DNA of 64,000 nt from Fistularia commersonii (Eukaryota; Chordata; Actinopteri; Syngnathiformes; Fistulariidae), in NCBI GenBank assembly GCA_037954325.1, contig JBBMNZ010000064.1, positions 186,001-250,000 of the forward strand, written 5' to 3'. Under the pieces are notes generated by a model. It was not told the DNA's origin. It saw only the letters and a list, made by a program, of their open reading frames with translations, and did not search any database. Positions 10,121-23,571 of the stretch are shown here, piece after piece. Position 1 is the stretch's first letter. The number at the start of each line of letters is the position of its first letter. The position numbers and the translations under genes were made by a program.

Positions 10121-12756
10121 GTCCAAAAGATATAGCCATTCGTTCAAAAAGTGCTTATCTCACCGAGTTGAGACTTTTCTGATTAGGAGTGGAAATAACT
10201 AATGAATTTCATCAAGCTGGTTTCTGCTGTTGAAATATGTTGTTTAGGACATGATTCTGCACAATATATGTCAAATTCTTGTGAGCCCATTACAGGTTCA
10301 AAGGATATAGCCATTCGTTCAAAACGTGCTTATCTCTCCAAGTTGAAGCGTTTTTGATTAGGAGTGTAAATAACTTTTGAATTTTATCAAGCTGGTTTCT
10401 GCTGTTGAAATATGTTGTTTAGAACATGATTCTGCACAATATATGTCAAATTCAGTGTAATCCCCTCATACGTTCAAAAGATATCGCCAGTCGTTCCAAA
10501 AGAACTTATCTCACCAAGTTGAGGCGTTTTTGATTCGGAGTGGAAATAACCAATGAATTTCATCAAGCTGGTTTCTGCTGTTGAAATATGTTTTTTAGGA
10601 TATGATTCTGCACAGTATATGTCAAATTTAGTGTAATCACATCTTAGGTTCAAAAGATATAGCCATTCGTGCAAAAAGTGCTTATCTCACCGAGTTGAAG
10701 CAAATTTGATTAGGAGTGGCAATAACTAATGAATTTCATCTTGTAGATTTCTACTGTTGAAATATGTTGTTTAGGACATGATTCTGCACAATATATGTCA
10801 AATTCAGTGTAATCCCTTCACAAGTTCAAAAGCTATAGCCATTCGTTCAAAAAGTGCTTATCTCACAAAGTTGAAGCGTTTTTGATCAGGAGTGAAAATA
10901 ACCAATGAATTTCATCAAGCTGGTTTCTGCTGTTGAAATATGTTGTTTAGGATATGACTCTGCACAATATATGTCAAATTCAGTGTAATCACATCACAGG
11001 TTCAAAAGATATACCCATTCGTTCAAAAATTACTTATCTCACCGAGTTGAAGCACTTTTGATTAGGAGTGGAAATAACTTTTGAATTTCATCAAGCTGGT
11101 TACTGCTGTTGAAATATGTTGTTTAGGACATGATTCTGCACAATATATGTCAAATTCAGTGTAATCCCTTCAAAGGTTCAAAAGATATATCCATTCGTTC
11201 AAAAAGTGCTTATCTCACCGAGTTGAGGCGTTTTTGATTCGGAGTGGAAATAACCAATGAATTTCATCAAGCTTGTTTCTGCTGTTGAAATATGTGCTTT
11301 AGGATATGATTTTGCACAATATATGTCAAATTTAGTGTAATCACATCACAGGTTCAAAAGATATAGCCATTCGTTCAAAAAGTGCTTATCTTATCGGGTT
11401 GAAGCGTTTTTGATTCGGAGTGGAAATAACTGATGGATTTCGTCAAGCTGGTTTCTGCTATTGAAATATGTTTTTTAGGACATGATTCTGCAAAACACAT
11501 GTCAAATTCAGTGTAATCCAGCGATAAGATCAAAAGATATAGCCATTCGTGAAAAAGGTGCTTATCTCACCGAGTTGAGACGTTTCTGATTAGGAGTGGA
11601 AATAACTAATGAATTTCATCAAGCTGGTTCCCGCTGATGAAATATGTTGTTTAGGAAAAGATTCTGCACAAAATATGTCAAATTCAGTATAATCCAGCGA
11701 CAAGTTCAAAAGATATAGCCATTCGATCAAAAAGTGCTTATCTCACCGAGTTGAAGCGTTTTTGATTCGAATTGGAAATAACTAATGAATTTCATCAAGC
11801 TGGTTTCTGCTGTTGAAATATGTTGTTTAGGACAAGATTCTGCACAATATATGTCAAATTCAGTGAAATCCCATCACAAGTTCAAAAGATATAGCCATTC
11901 GTTCAAAAAGTACTTATCTCACCGAGTTGAAGCGTTTTTGATTAGGAGTGGAAATAACTTTTGAATTTCATCAAGCTGGTTTCTGCTGTTGAAATATGTT
12001 GTTTAGGACATGATTCTGCACAATATATGTCAAATTCTTGTGAGCCCATTATGGGTTCAAAGGATATAGCCATTCGTTTAAAACGTTTCTATGAGACCGA
12101 GTTGAAGCGTTTTTGATTAGGAGTGCAAATATCTAATGAATTTCATCAAGCTGGTTCCTGCTGTTGAAAAATGTTGTTTAGGAAAAAATTCTGCACAAAA
12201 TATGTCAAATTCAGTATAATCCAACGACAAGTTCAAAAGATATCCATTCGATCAAAAAGTGCTTATCTCACCGAGTTGAAGCATTTTTGATTCGGAGTGG
12301 AAATAACTAATGAATTTCATCAAGCTGGTTTCTGCTGTTGAAATATGTTGTTTAGGACATGATTCTGCAAAAAATATTTAAAATTCAGTGTGATCCAGCG
12401 ACAAGATCAAAATATATACCCATTCGTGCAAAAATTGCTCATCTCACCGAGTTGAAGCAATTTTGATTAGGTGTGGAAATAACTAATGAATTTCATCAAG
12501 CTGGTTTCTGCTGTTGAAATATGTTGATTAGGATATGATTCCGCACAATATATGTCAAAGTCAGTGTGATCCCAATTACAGGTTCAAAGGATATAGCCAT
12601 TCGTTCAAAAGGACTTATCTCACCGAGTTGAAGCGTTTTTGATTAGGAGTGGAAATAACTAATGAATTTCATTAAGCTGGTTTCTGCTATTGAAATATGT
12701 TGTTTAGGGCATGATTCTGCACAATATATGTCAAATTCAGTATAATCCCTTCACAA
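10121..12756 (+). repeat. 15-monomer HOR, 2636 bp, copy 3 of 3
   Basis: This copy continues in phase with copies 1 and 2 and ends near 12757. There the expected AAGTCCAAAAG is AAGTTCAAAAG, and the next monomer reads GAGTTGAAGCGTTTTTG instead of GAGTTGAGACTTTTCTG. Private bases include GATATATCCATTCG near 11187 and CTGCAAAAAATATTT near 12367, where the other two copies have CTGCAGAAAATATTT. The block is thus almost exactly three full units, with both edges in the same part of the monomer. Confidence 0.92.
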
Positions 12757-14651
12757 GTTCAAAAGATATAGCCATTCGTTCAAAAAGTGCTTATCTCACC
12801 GAGTTGAAGCGTTTTTGATTCGGAGTGGAAATAACTAATGAATTTCATCAAGCTGGTTTATGCTGTTGAAATATGTTGTTTAGGACAAGATTCTGCACAA
12901 TATATGTCAAATTCAGTGAAATCCCATCCCAGGTTCAAAAAATGTAGCCATTCGTTCAAAAATTTCTTATCTCACCAAGTTGAAGAGTTTTTGATTAGTA
13001 TTGAAAGTAACTAATGAATTTCATCAAGCTGGTTTCTGCTATTGAAATTTGTTGTTTAGGACATGATTCTGGATAATATATGTCAAATTCAGTGTAATCC
13101 CTTCACAAGTTCAAAAGTTATAGCCATTCGTTCAAAAAGTACTTATCTCACCGATTGAAGCGTTTTTGATTAGGAGTGGAAATAACTAAAGAATTTCATC
13201 AAGCTGGTTTCTGCTGTTGAAATATGTTTTTTGGGATATGATTCTGCACAATATATGTCAAATTCAATGTGATCCCATTAAAGGTTCAAAGGATATAGCC
13301 ATTCTTTCAAAAAGGACTTATCTCACCGAGTTGAAGCGTTTTTGATTAGGACTGGAAATAACGAATGGATTTCATCAAGCTGGTTTCTGCTGTTGAAATA
13401 TGTTGTATATGAAATAATTCTGCACAATATATGTCAAATTAAGTGTAATCCCTTCACAAGTTCAAAAGATATAGCCATTCGTTCAAAACGTACTTATCTT
13501 ACCGAGTTGAAGCGTTTTTGTTTAGGAGTGGAAATAACTTTTGAATTTTATCACGCTGGTTTCTGCTGTTGAAATTTGTTGTTTAGGACATGATTCTGCA
13601 CAATATATGTCAAATTCAGTGTAATCCCTTCACAAGTTCAAAAGATATAGCCATTCGTTCAAAAAGTGCTTATCTCACCGAGTTGAAGCGTTTTTGATTA
13701 GGAGTGGAAATAATCAATGAATTTCATTAAGCTGGTTTCTGGTCTTGAAATATGTTTTTTAGGATATGATTCTGCACAATATATGTCAAATTTAGTGTAA
13801 TCACATCACAGGTTCAAAAGATATAGCCATTCGTTCAAAAACTGCTTATCTTATCGGGTTGAAGCGTTTTTGATTAGGAGTGGAAATAACTGATGGATTT
13901 CGTCAAGCTGGTTTCTGCTGTTGAAATATGTTGTTTAGGACATGATTCTGCAAAACATATGTCAAATTCAGTGTAATCCAGAGACAAGTTCAAAAGATAT
14001 AGCCATTCGATCAAAAAGTGCTTATCTCACCGAGTTGAAGCGTTTTTGATTCGGAGTGGAAATAACTAATGAATTTCATCAAGCTGGTTTATGCTGTTGA
14101 AATATGTTGTTTAGGAAAAGATTCTGCACAATATATGTCAAATTCAATGAAATCCCATCCCAGGTTCAAAAAATATAGCCATTTGTGCAAAAAGTGCTTA
14201 TCTCACCAAGTTGAAGAGTTTTTGATTAGTATTGGAAGTAACTAATGAATTTAGTCAAGCTGGTTTCTGCTATTGAAATTTGTTGTTTAGGACATGATTC
14301 TGGACAATATATGTCAAATTCAGTGTAATCCCTTCACAATTTCAAAAGATACAGCCATTCGTTCAAAAAGTACTTATCTCACCGATTGAAGCGTTTTTGA
14401 TTAGGAGTGGAAATAACTTTTGAATTTCATCAAGCTGGTTTCTGCTGTTAAAATATGTTGTTTAGGACATGATTCTGCAGAAAATATTTCAAATTCAGTG
14501 TAATCCAGCGACATGATCAAAAGATATAGCCACTCTTGCAAATAATGCTTATCTCACCGAGTTGAAGCGTTTTTGTTTAGGAGAGGAAATAACTAAAGAA
14601 TTTCATCAAGCTGGTTTCTGCTGTTGAAATATGTTTTTTGGGATATGATTC
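12757..14651 (+). repeat. Diverged monomers with older 7- to 8-monomer duplications
   Basis: The monomer starting at 12843 (CTGGTTTATGCTG) is matched by one at 14074, 1231 bp or seven monomers later. The monomer at 13194 (AACTAAAGAA with GTTTTTTGGGATATG) is matched at 14601, 1407 bp or eight monomers later. The change of offset means one monomer was gained or lost between them. The copies carry more differences than the 2636-bp units, so this duplication is older. A 76-codon open frame at 13342-13572 (+) lies inside satellite and is not considered a gene. Confidence 0.7.
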
Positions 14652-17143
14652 TGCACAATATATGTCAAATTCAGTGTGATCCCATTAAAGGTTCAAAGGA
14701 TATAGCCATTCTTTCAAAAAGGACTTATCTCACCGAGTTGAAGCGTTTTTGATTAGGAGTGGAAATAACTAATGGATTTCATCAAGCTGGTTTCTGCTGT
14801 TGAAATATGTTGTATATGACATAATTCTGCACAATATATGTCAAATTAAATGTAATCCCTTCACAAGTTCAACATATATAGCCATTCGTTATAAAAACGT
14901 ACTTATCTCAACGAGTTGAAGCGTTTTTGATTAGGAGTGGAAATAACTTTTGAATTTCATCACGCTGGTTTCTGCTGTTGAAATTTGTTGTTTAGGACAT
15001 GATTCTGCAAAACACATGTCAAATTCAGTGTAATCCAGCGATAAGTTTAAAAGATATAGCCATTCGTGAAAAAAGTGCTTATCTCACCGAGTTGAGACGT
15101 TTCTGATTAGGAGTGGATATAACTAATGAATTTCATCTAGCTGGTTCCCGCTGTTGAAATATGTTGTTTAGGACATGATTCTGGACAATATATTTCAAAT
15201 TCAGTGTAATCCCTTTACAAGTTCAAAAGATATAGCCATTCGTTCAAAAAGTACTTATCTCACCGAGTTGAAGCGTTTTTGATTAGGAGTGGAAATAACT
15301 AATGAATTTCATCAAGCTGGTTTCTGCTGTTGAAATATGTTGTTTAGGACATGATTCTGCACAATATATGTCAAATTCAATGAAATCCCATTACAGGTTC
15401 AAAGGATATAGCCATTCGTCCAAAAAGTACTTATGTCACCAAGTTGAAGAGTTTTTGATTAGGAGTGGAAATGACTAATGAATTTCATCAAGCTGGTTTC
15501 TGCTGTTGAAATATTTTGTTAGGTCAAGATTCTGCACAATATATGTCATATTCAGAGATATCCCATCAAAAGTCCAAAAGATATAGCCATTCGTTCAAAA
15601 AGTGCTTAACTCACCGAGTTGAGACGTTTCTGATTAGGAGTGGAAATAACTAATGAATTTCATCAAGCTGGTTTCTGCTGTTGAAATATGTTGTTTAGGA
15701 CATGATTCTGCACAATATATGTCAAATTCTTGTGAGCCCATTACAGGTTCAAAGGATATAGCCAATCGTTCAAAACGTGCTTATGAGACCGAGTTGAAGC
15801 GTTTTTGATTAGGAGTGCAAATAACTAATGAATTTCATCAAGCTGGTTCCTGCTGTTGAAATATGTTGTTTAGGACAAGATTCTGCACAAAATATGTCAA
15901 ATTCAGTATAATCCAGCGACAAGTTCAAAAGATATTGCCATTCGATCAAAAAGTGCTTATCTCATCGAGTTGAAGCGTTTTTGATTAGGAGTGGAAATAA
16001 CTAATGGATTTCATCAAGCTGGTTTCTGCTGTTGAAATATGTTGTATATGACATAATTCTGCACAATATATGTCAAATTAAGTGTAATCCCTTCAAAAGT
16101 TCAACATATATAGCCATTCGTTATAAAAACGTACTTAGCTCACCGAGTTGAACCGTTTTTGATTAGGAGTGGAAATAACTTTTGAATTTCATCACGCTGG
16201 TTTCTGCTGTTGAAATTTGTTGTTTAGGACATGATTCTGCAAAACACATGTCAAATTCAGTGTAATCCCATCACAGGTTCAAAGGATATAGCCATTCGTC
16301 CAAAAAGTACTTATGTCACCAAGTTGAAGAGTTTTTGATTAGGAGTGGAAATAACTAATGAATTTCATCAAGCTGGTTTCTCCTGTTGAAATATGTTGTT
16401 TAGGACATGATTCTGCACAATATATGTCAAATTCTTGTGAGCCCATTATGGGTTCAAAGGATATAGCCATTCGTTTAAAACGTTTCTATGAGACCGAGTT
16501 GAAGCGTTTTTGATTAGGAGTGCAAATATCTAATGAATTTCATCGAGCTGGTTCCTGCTGTTGAAAAATGTTGTTTAGGAAAAATATCTGCACAATATAT
16601 GTCAAATTCAGTATAATCCAACGACAAGTTCAAAAGATATTGCCATTCGATCAAAAAGTGCTTATCTTATCGGGTTGAAGCGTTTTTGATTCGGAGTGGA
16701 AATAACTAATGAATTTCATCAAGCTGGTTTCTGCTGTTGAAATATGTTGTTTAGGACAAGATTCTGCACAATATATGTCAAATTCAGTGAAATCCCATCC
16801 CAGGTTCAAAAAATATAGCCATTCGTTCAAAAATTGCTTATCTTACCAAGTTGAAGAGTTTTTTATTAGTATTGGAAATAACTAATGAATTTCATCAAGC
16901 TGGTTTCTGCTTTTGAAATTTGTTGTTTAGGACATGATTCTGGACAATACGTGTCAAATTCAGTGTAATCCCTTCACAAGTTCACAAGATATAGCCATTC
17001 GTTCAAAAAGTACTTATCTCACCGAGTTGAAGCGTTTTTGATTAGGAGTGGAAATAACTTTTGAATTTCATCAAGCTGGTTTCTGCTGTTGAAATATGTT
17101 GTTTAGGACATGATTCTGCACAATATATGTCAAATTCAGTGAA
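14652..17143 (+). repeat. 13-monomer HOR (2289 bp) plus left flank, isolated copy
   Basis: This stretch matches 18347-20838 at an offset of 3695 bp (21 monomers) with only scattered substitutions. Markers are TTGTATATGACATAATTCTG, TTCAACATATATAGCC, CGTTATAAAAACGTAC, GGACAATATATTTC, TCCTGTTGAAATATG and GGACAATACGTGTC. The last 2289 bp are the same 13-monomer unit that is tandem at 18549-23571. Here it is followed by a different 8-monomer block rather than by another unit. Confidence 0.82.
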
Positions 17144-18346
17144 ATCCCATTACAGGTTCAACGGATATAGCCATTCGTCAAAAAAGTACTTATGTCACCA
17201 AGTTGAAGAGTTTTTGATTAGTATTGGAAATAACCAATGAATTTGATCTAGCTGGTTTCTGCTGTTGAAATATGTTGTTAGGTCAAGATTCTGCACAATA
17301 TATGTCATATTCAGAGATATCCCATCAAAAGTCCAAAAGATATAGCCATTTGTTCAAAAAGTGCTTAACTCACCGAGTTGAGAAGTTTCTGATTAGGTGT
17401 GGAAATAACTAATGAATTTCATCAAGCTGGTTTCTGCTGTTGAAATATGTTGTTTAGGACATGAATCTGCACAATATATGTCAAATTCAGTGAAAACCCA
17501 TCAAAAGTCCAAAAGATATAGCCATTCGTTCAAAAAGTGCTTATCTCACCGAGTTGAAGCGTTTTTGATTACTATTGGAAATAACTAAAGAATTTCATCA
17601 AGCTGGTTTCTGCTCTTGAAATTTGTTGTTCAGGACATTCTTCTGGACAATATATGTCAAATTCTTGTGAGCCCATTACAGTTTCAAAGGATATAGCCAT
17701 TCGTTCAAAACGTGCTTATGATACTGAGTTGAAGCGTTTTTGATTAGGAGTGCAAATGACTAATGAATTTCATCAAGCTGGTTCCTGCTGTTAAAAAAAT
17801 TTTTTTAGGAAAAGATTCTGCACAAAATATGTCAAATTCAGTATAATCCAGCGACAAGTTCAAAAGATATTGCCATTCGATCAAAAAGTGCTTATCTCAC
17901 CGAGTTGAAGCGTTTTTGATTCGGAGTAAAAATAATAAATTAATTTCATCAAGCTGGTTTCTGCTGTTGAAATATGTTGTCTAGGACATGATTGTGCAGA
18001 AAATATATAAAATTCAGTGTAATCCAGCGACAAGATAAAAAGATATAGCCTTTCGTGCAAATAATGCTTATATCACCGAGTTGAAGCGTTTTTGTTTAGG
18101 AGTGGAAATAACTAATGAATTTCATCAAGCTGGTTTCTGCTGTTGAAATATGTTTTTTTGGATATGATTCTGCACAATGAATGTCAAATTCAGTGTGATC
18201 CCATTACAGGTTCAAAGGATATTGCCATTCGTTCAAAAAGTGCTTATGTCACCGAGTTGAAGCGTTTTTGATTAGGAGTGGAAATAACTTTTGAATTTCA
18301 TCAAGCTGGTGTCTGCTGTTGAAATATGTTGTTTAGAACATGTTTC
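17144..18346 (+). repeat. Eight-monomer linker block, also found at ~26.1-27.3 kb
   Basis: This block separates the isolated 13-mer unit from the tandem ones. Its order, from CAATGAATTTGATCTAGCTGG (17242) through AACTAAAGAATTTCATC (17593), TTCAGGACATTCTTCTGG and CACAATGAATGTC, recurs at 26221, 26572 and onward with a constant offset of 8979 bp (51 monomers). The best match is about 17190-18351 to 26169-27330. It recurs again near 32732, 37834 and 55248, so it is a mobile neighbourhood of monomers within the array. Confidence 0.8.
17793..17806. other. A7T7 tract in a degenerate monomer
   Basis: The usual GTTGAAATATGTTGTTTAGG is here TTAAAAAAATTTTTTTAGG, giving seven A followed by seven T. Related copies read TTAAAAAAATTTG (near 26771 and 33283) or TTAAAAAAAATTG (near 38384, 44888 and 55794). 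AnTn tracts are stiff and bend DNA and tend to disfavour nucleosomes. Whether this matters here is inference. Confidence 0.7.
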
Positions 18347-20837
18347 TGCACAATATATGTCAAATTCAGTGTGATCCCATTAAAGGTTCAAAGGATATAG
18401 CCATTCTTTCAAAAAGGACTTATCTCACCGAGTTGAAGCGTTTTTGATTAGGAGTGGAAATAACTAATGGATTTCATCAAGCTGGTTTCTGCTGTTGAAA
18501 TATGTTGTATATGACATAATTCTGCACAATATATGTCATATTAAGTGTAATCCCTTCACAAGTTCAACATATATAGCCATTCGTTATAAAAACGTACTTA
18601 TCTCAACGAGTTGAAGCGTTTTTGATTAGGAGTGGAAATAACTTTTGAATTTCATCACGCTGGTTTCTGCTGTTGAAATTTGTTGTTTAGGACATGATTC
18701 TGCAAAACACATGTCAAATTCAGTGTAATCCAGCGATAAGTTTAAAAGATATAGCCATTCGTGAAAAAAGTGCTTATCTCACCGAGTTGAGACGTTTCTG
18801 ATTAGGAGTGGATATAACTAATGAATTTCATCAAGCTGGTTCCCGCTGTTGAAATATGTTTTTTAGGACATGATTCTGGACAATATATTTCAAATTCAGT
18901 GTAATCCCTTTACAAGTTCAAAAGATATAGCCATTCGTTCAAAAAGTACTTATCTCACCGAGTTGAAGCGTTTTTGATTAGGAGTGGAAATAACTAATGA
19001 ATTTCATCAAGCTGGTTTCTGCTGTTGAAATATGTTGTTTAGGACATGATTCTGCACAATATATGTCAAATTCAATGAAATCCCATTACAGGTTCAAAGG
19101 ATATAGCCATTCGTCCAAAAAGTACTTATGTCACCAAGTTGAAGAGTTTTTGATTAGGAGTGGAAATAACTAATGAATTTCATCAAGCTGGTTTCTGCTG
19201 TTGAAATATGTTGTTAGGTCAAGATTCTGCACAATATATGTCATATTCAGAGATATCCCATCAAAAGTCCAAAAGATATAGCCATTCGTTCAAAAAGTGC
19301 TTAACTCACCGAGTTGAGACGTTTCTGATTAGGAGTGGAAATAACTAATGAATTTCATCAAGCTGGTTTCTGCTGTTGAAATATGTTGTTTAGGACATGA
19401 TTCTGCACAATATATGTCAAATTCTTGTGAGCCCATTACAGGTTCAAAGGATATAGCCAATCGTTCAAAACGTGCTTATGAGACCGAGTTGAAGCGTTTT
19501 TGATTAGGAGTGCAAATAACTAATGAATTTCATCAAGCTGGTTCCTGCTGTTGAAATATGTTGTTTAGGACAAGATTCTGCACAAAATATGTCAAATTCA
19601 GTATAATCCAGCGACAAGTTCAAAAGATATTGCCATTCGATCAAAAAGTGCTTATCTCATCGAGTTGAAGCGTTTTTGATTAGGAGTGGAAATAACTAAT
19701 GGATTTCATCAAGCTGGTTTCTGCTGTTGAAATATGTTGTATATGACATAATTCTGCACAATATATGTCAAATTAAGTGTAATCCCTTCAAAAGTTCAAC
19801 ATATATAGCCATTCGTTATAAAAACGTACTTAGCTCACCGAGTTGAACCGTTTTTGATTAGGAGTGGAAATAACTTTTGAATTTTATCACGCTGGTTTCT
19901 GCTGTTGAAATTTGTTGTTTAGGACATGATTCTGCAAAACACATGTCAAATTCAGTGTAATCCCATCACAGGTTCAAAGGATATAGCCATTCGTCCAAAA
20001 AGTACTTATGTCACCAAGTTGAAGAGTTTTTGATTAGGAGTGGAAATAACTAATGAATTTCATCAAGCTGGTTTCTCCTGTTGAAATATGTTGTTTAGGA
20101 CATGATTCTGCACAATATATGTCAAATTCTTGTGAGCCCATTATGGGTTCAAAGGATATAGCCATTCGTTTAAAAAGTTTCTATGAGACCGAGTTGAAGC
20201 GTTTTTGATTAGGAGTACAAATATCTAATGAATTTCATCGAGCTGGTTCCTGCTGTTGAAAAATGTTGTTTAGGAAAAATTTCTGCACAATATATGTCAA
20301 ATTCAGTATAATCCAACGACAAGTTCAAAAGATATTGCCATTCGATCAAAAAGTGCTTATCTTATCGGGTTGAAGCGTTTTTGATTCGGAGTGGAAATAA
20401 CTAATGAATTTCATCAAGCTGGTTTCTGCTGTTGAAATATGTTGTTTAGGACAAGATTCTGCACAATATATGTCAAATTCAGTGAAATCCCATCCCAGGT
20501 TCAAAAAATATAGCCATTCGTTCAAAAATTGCTTATCTTACCAAGTTGAAGAGTTTTTTATTAGTATTGGAAATAACTAATGAATTTCATCAAGCTGGTT
20601 TCTGCTTTTGAAATTTGTTGTTTAGGACATGATTCTGGACAATACGTGTCAAATTCAGTGTAATCCCTTCACAAGTTCACAAGATATAGCCATTCGTTCA
20701 AAAAGTACTTATCTCACCGAGTTGAAGCGTTTTTGATTAGGAGTGGAAATAACTTTTGAATTTCATCAAGCTGGTTTCTGCTGTTGAAATATGTTGTTTA
20801 GGACATGATTCTGCACAATATATGTCAAATTCAGTGA
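18347..20837 (+). repeat. 13-monomer HOR (2289 bp) with left flank, tandem copy 1
   Basis: The landmark TCTCAACGAG lies at 18601, 20890 and 23179, two steps of exactly 2289 bp (13 x 176.1). The tandem part starts at about 18549 (CCCTTCACAAGTTCAACATA). The unit ends at about 20838, where the sequence jumps inside the variable box from TCAGTGAAATCCC directly into TTCACAAGTTCAACATA. Relative to the isolated copy at 14.7-17.1 kb this is the breakpoint at which that copy instead continues into the eight-monomer linker. Confidence 0.88.
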
Positions 20838-23126
20838 AATCCCTTCACAAGTTCAACATATATAGCCATTCGTTATAAAAACGTACTTATCTCAACGAGT
20901 TGAAGCGTTTTTGATTAGGAGTGGAAATAACTTTTGAATTTCATCACGCTGGTTTCTGCTGTTGAAATTTGTTGTTTAGGACATGATTCTGCAAAACACA
21001 TGTCAAATTCAGTGTAATCCAGCGATAAGTTTAAAAGATATAGCCATTCGTGAAAAAAGTGCTTATCTCACCGAGTTGAGACGTTTCTGATTAGGAGTGG
21101 ATATAACTAATGAATTTCATCAAGCTGGTTCCCGCTGTTGAAATATGTTGTTTAGGACATGATTCTGGACAATATATTTCAAATTCAGTGTAATCCCTTT
21201 ACAAGTTCAAAAGATATAGCCATTCGTTCAAAAAGTACTTATCTCACCGAGTTGAAGCGTTTTTGATTAGGAGTGGAAATAACTAATGAATTTCATCAAG
21301 CTGGTTTCTGCTGTTGAAATATGTTGTTTAGGACATGATTCTGCACAATATATGTCAAATTCAATGAAATCCCATTACAGGTTCAAAGGATATAGCCATT
21401 CGTCCAAAAAGTACTTATGTCACCAAGTTGAAGAGTTTTTGATTAGGAGTGGAAATAACTAATGAATTTCATCAAGCTGGTTTCTGCTGTTGAAATATGT
21501 TGTTAGGTCAAGATTCTGCACAATTTATGTCATATTCAGAGATATCCCATCAAAAGTCCAAAAGATATAGCCATTCGTTCAAAAAGTGCTTAACTCACCG
21601 AGTTGAGACGTTTCTGATTAGGAGTGGAAATAACTAATGAATTTCATCAAGCTGGTTTCTGCTGTTGAAATATGTTGTTTAGGACATGATTCTGCACAAT
21701 ATATGTCAAATTCTTGTGAGCCCATTACAGGTTCAAAGGATATAGCCAATCGTTCAAAACGTGCTTATGAGACCGAGTTGAAGCGTTTTTGATTAGGAGT
21801 GCAAATAACTAATGAATTTCATCAAGCTGGTTCCTGCTGTTGAAATATGTTGTTTAGGACAAGATTCTGCACAAAATATGTCAAATTCAGTATAATCCAG
21901 CGACAAGTTCAAAAGATATTGCCATTCGATCAAAAAGTGCTTATCTCATCGAGTTGAAGCGTTTTTGATTAGGAGTGGAAATAACTAATGGATTTCATCA
22001 AGCTGGTTTCTGCTGTTGAAATATGTTGTATATGACATAATTCTGCACAATATATGTCAAATTAAGTGTAATCCCTTCAAAAGTTCAACATATATAGCCA
22101 TTCGTTATAAAAACATACTTAGCTCACCGAGTTGAACCGTTTTTGATTAGGAGTGGAAATAACTTTTGAATTTCATCACGCTGGTTTCTGCTGTTGAAAT
22201 TTGTTGTTTAGGACATGATTCTGCAAAACACATGTCAAATTCAGTGTAATCCCATCACAGGTTCAAAGGATATAGCCATTCGTCCAAAAAGTACTTATGT
22301 CACCAAGTTGAAGAGTTTTTGATTAGGAGTGGAAATAACTAATGAATTTCATCAAGCTGGTTTCTCCTGTTGAAATATGTTGTTTAGGACATGATTCTGC
22401 ACAATATATGTCAAATTCTTGTGAGCCCATTATGGGTTCAAAGGATATAGCCATTCGTTTAAAAAGTTTCTATGAGACCGAGTTGAAGCGTTTTTGATTA
22501 GGAGTACAAATATCTAATGAATTTCATCGAGCTGGTTCCTGCTGTTGAAAAATGTTGTTTAGGAAAAATTTCTGCACAATATATGTCAAATTCAGTATAA
22601 TCCAACGACAAGTTCAAAAGATATTGCCATTCGATCAAAAAGTGCTTATCTTATCGGGTTGAAGCGTTTTTGATTCGGAGTGGAAATAACTAATGAATTT
22701 CATCAAGCTGGTTTCTGCTGTTGAAATATGTTGTTTAGGACAAGATTCTGCACAATATATGTCAAATTCAGTGAAATCCCATCCCAGGTTCAAAAAATAT
22801 AGCCATTCGTTCAAAAATTGCTTATCTTACCAAGTTGAAGAGTTTTTTATTAGTATTGGAATTAACTAATGAATTTCATCAAGCTGGTTTCTGCTTTTGA
22901 AATTTGTTGTTTAGGACATGATTCTGGACAATACGTGTCAAATTCAGTGTAATCCCTTCACAAGTTCACAAGATATAGCCATTCGTTCAAAAAGTACTTA
23001 TCTCACCGAGTTGAAGCGTTTTTGATTAGGAGTGGAAATAACTTTTGAATTTCATCAAGCTGGTTTCTGCTGTTGAAATATGTTGTTTAGGACATGATTC
23101 TGCACAATATATGTCAAATTCAGTGA
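20838..23126 (+). repeat. 13-monomer HOR (2289 bp), tandem copy 2
   Basis: This is a full unit, in phase with the previous one, with the same junction at both ends. Differences seen are few, for example CACAATTTATGTC near 21520 against CACAATATATGTC, AAAACATACTTAGC near 22110 against AAAACGTACTTAGC, and GGAATTAACTAATG near 22860 against GGAAATAACTAATG. The shared junction shows that one unequal exchange created the unit and it was then copied as a block. Confidence 0.88.
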
Positions 23127-23571
23127 AATCCCTTCACAAGTTCAACATATATAGCCATTCGTTATAAAAACGTACTTATCTCAACGAGTTGAAGCGTTTT
23201 TGATTAGGAGTGGAAATAACTTTTGAATTTCATCACGCTGGTTTCTGCTGTTGAAATTTGTTGTTTAGGACATGATTCTGCAAAACACATGTCAAATTCA
23301 GTGTAATCCAGCGATAAGTTTAAAAGATATAGCCATTCGTGAAAAAAGTGCTTATCTCACCGAGTTGAGACGTTTCTGATTAGGAGTGGATATAACTAAT
23401 GAATTTCATCAAGCTGGTTCCCGCTGTTGAAATATGTTGTTTAGGACATGATTCTGGACAATATATTTCAAATTCAGTGTAATCCCTTTACAAGTTCAAA
23501 AGATATAGCCATTCGTTCAAAAAGTACTTATCTCACCGAGTTGAAGCGTTTTTGATTAGGAGTGGAAATAA
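23127..23571 (+). repeat. 13-monomer HOR, truncated third tandem copy
   Basis: About 445 bp follow the 2289-bp phase, through TCTCAACGAG at 23179 and GGACAATATATTTC near 23456. The match then stops near 23571, where AACTTTTGAATTTC replaces the expected AACTAATGAATTTC of 21282. From about 23501 the sequence is also the start of the 6511-bp duplicated segment, so this is a fusion point between two higher-order families. Confidence 0.8.

Noticed and set aside
13342..13572. Forward 76-codon open frame
   Set aside because: It is made of satellite monomers that happen to lack stops in one frame. No domain or coding bias is evident, and neighbouring copies are interrupted.
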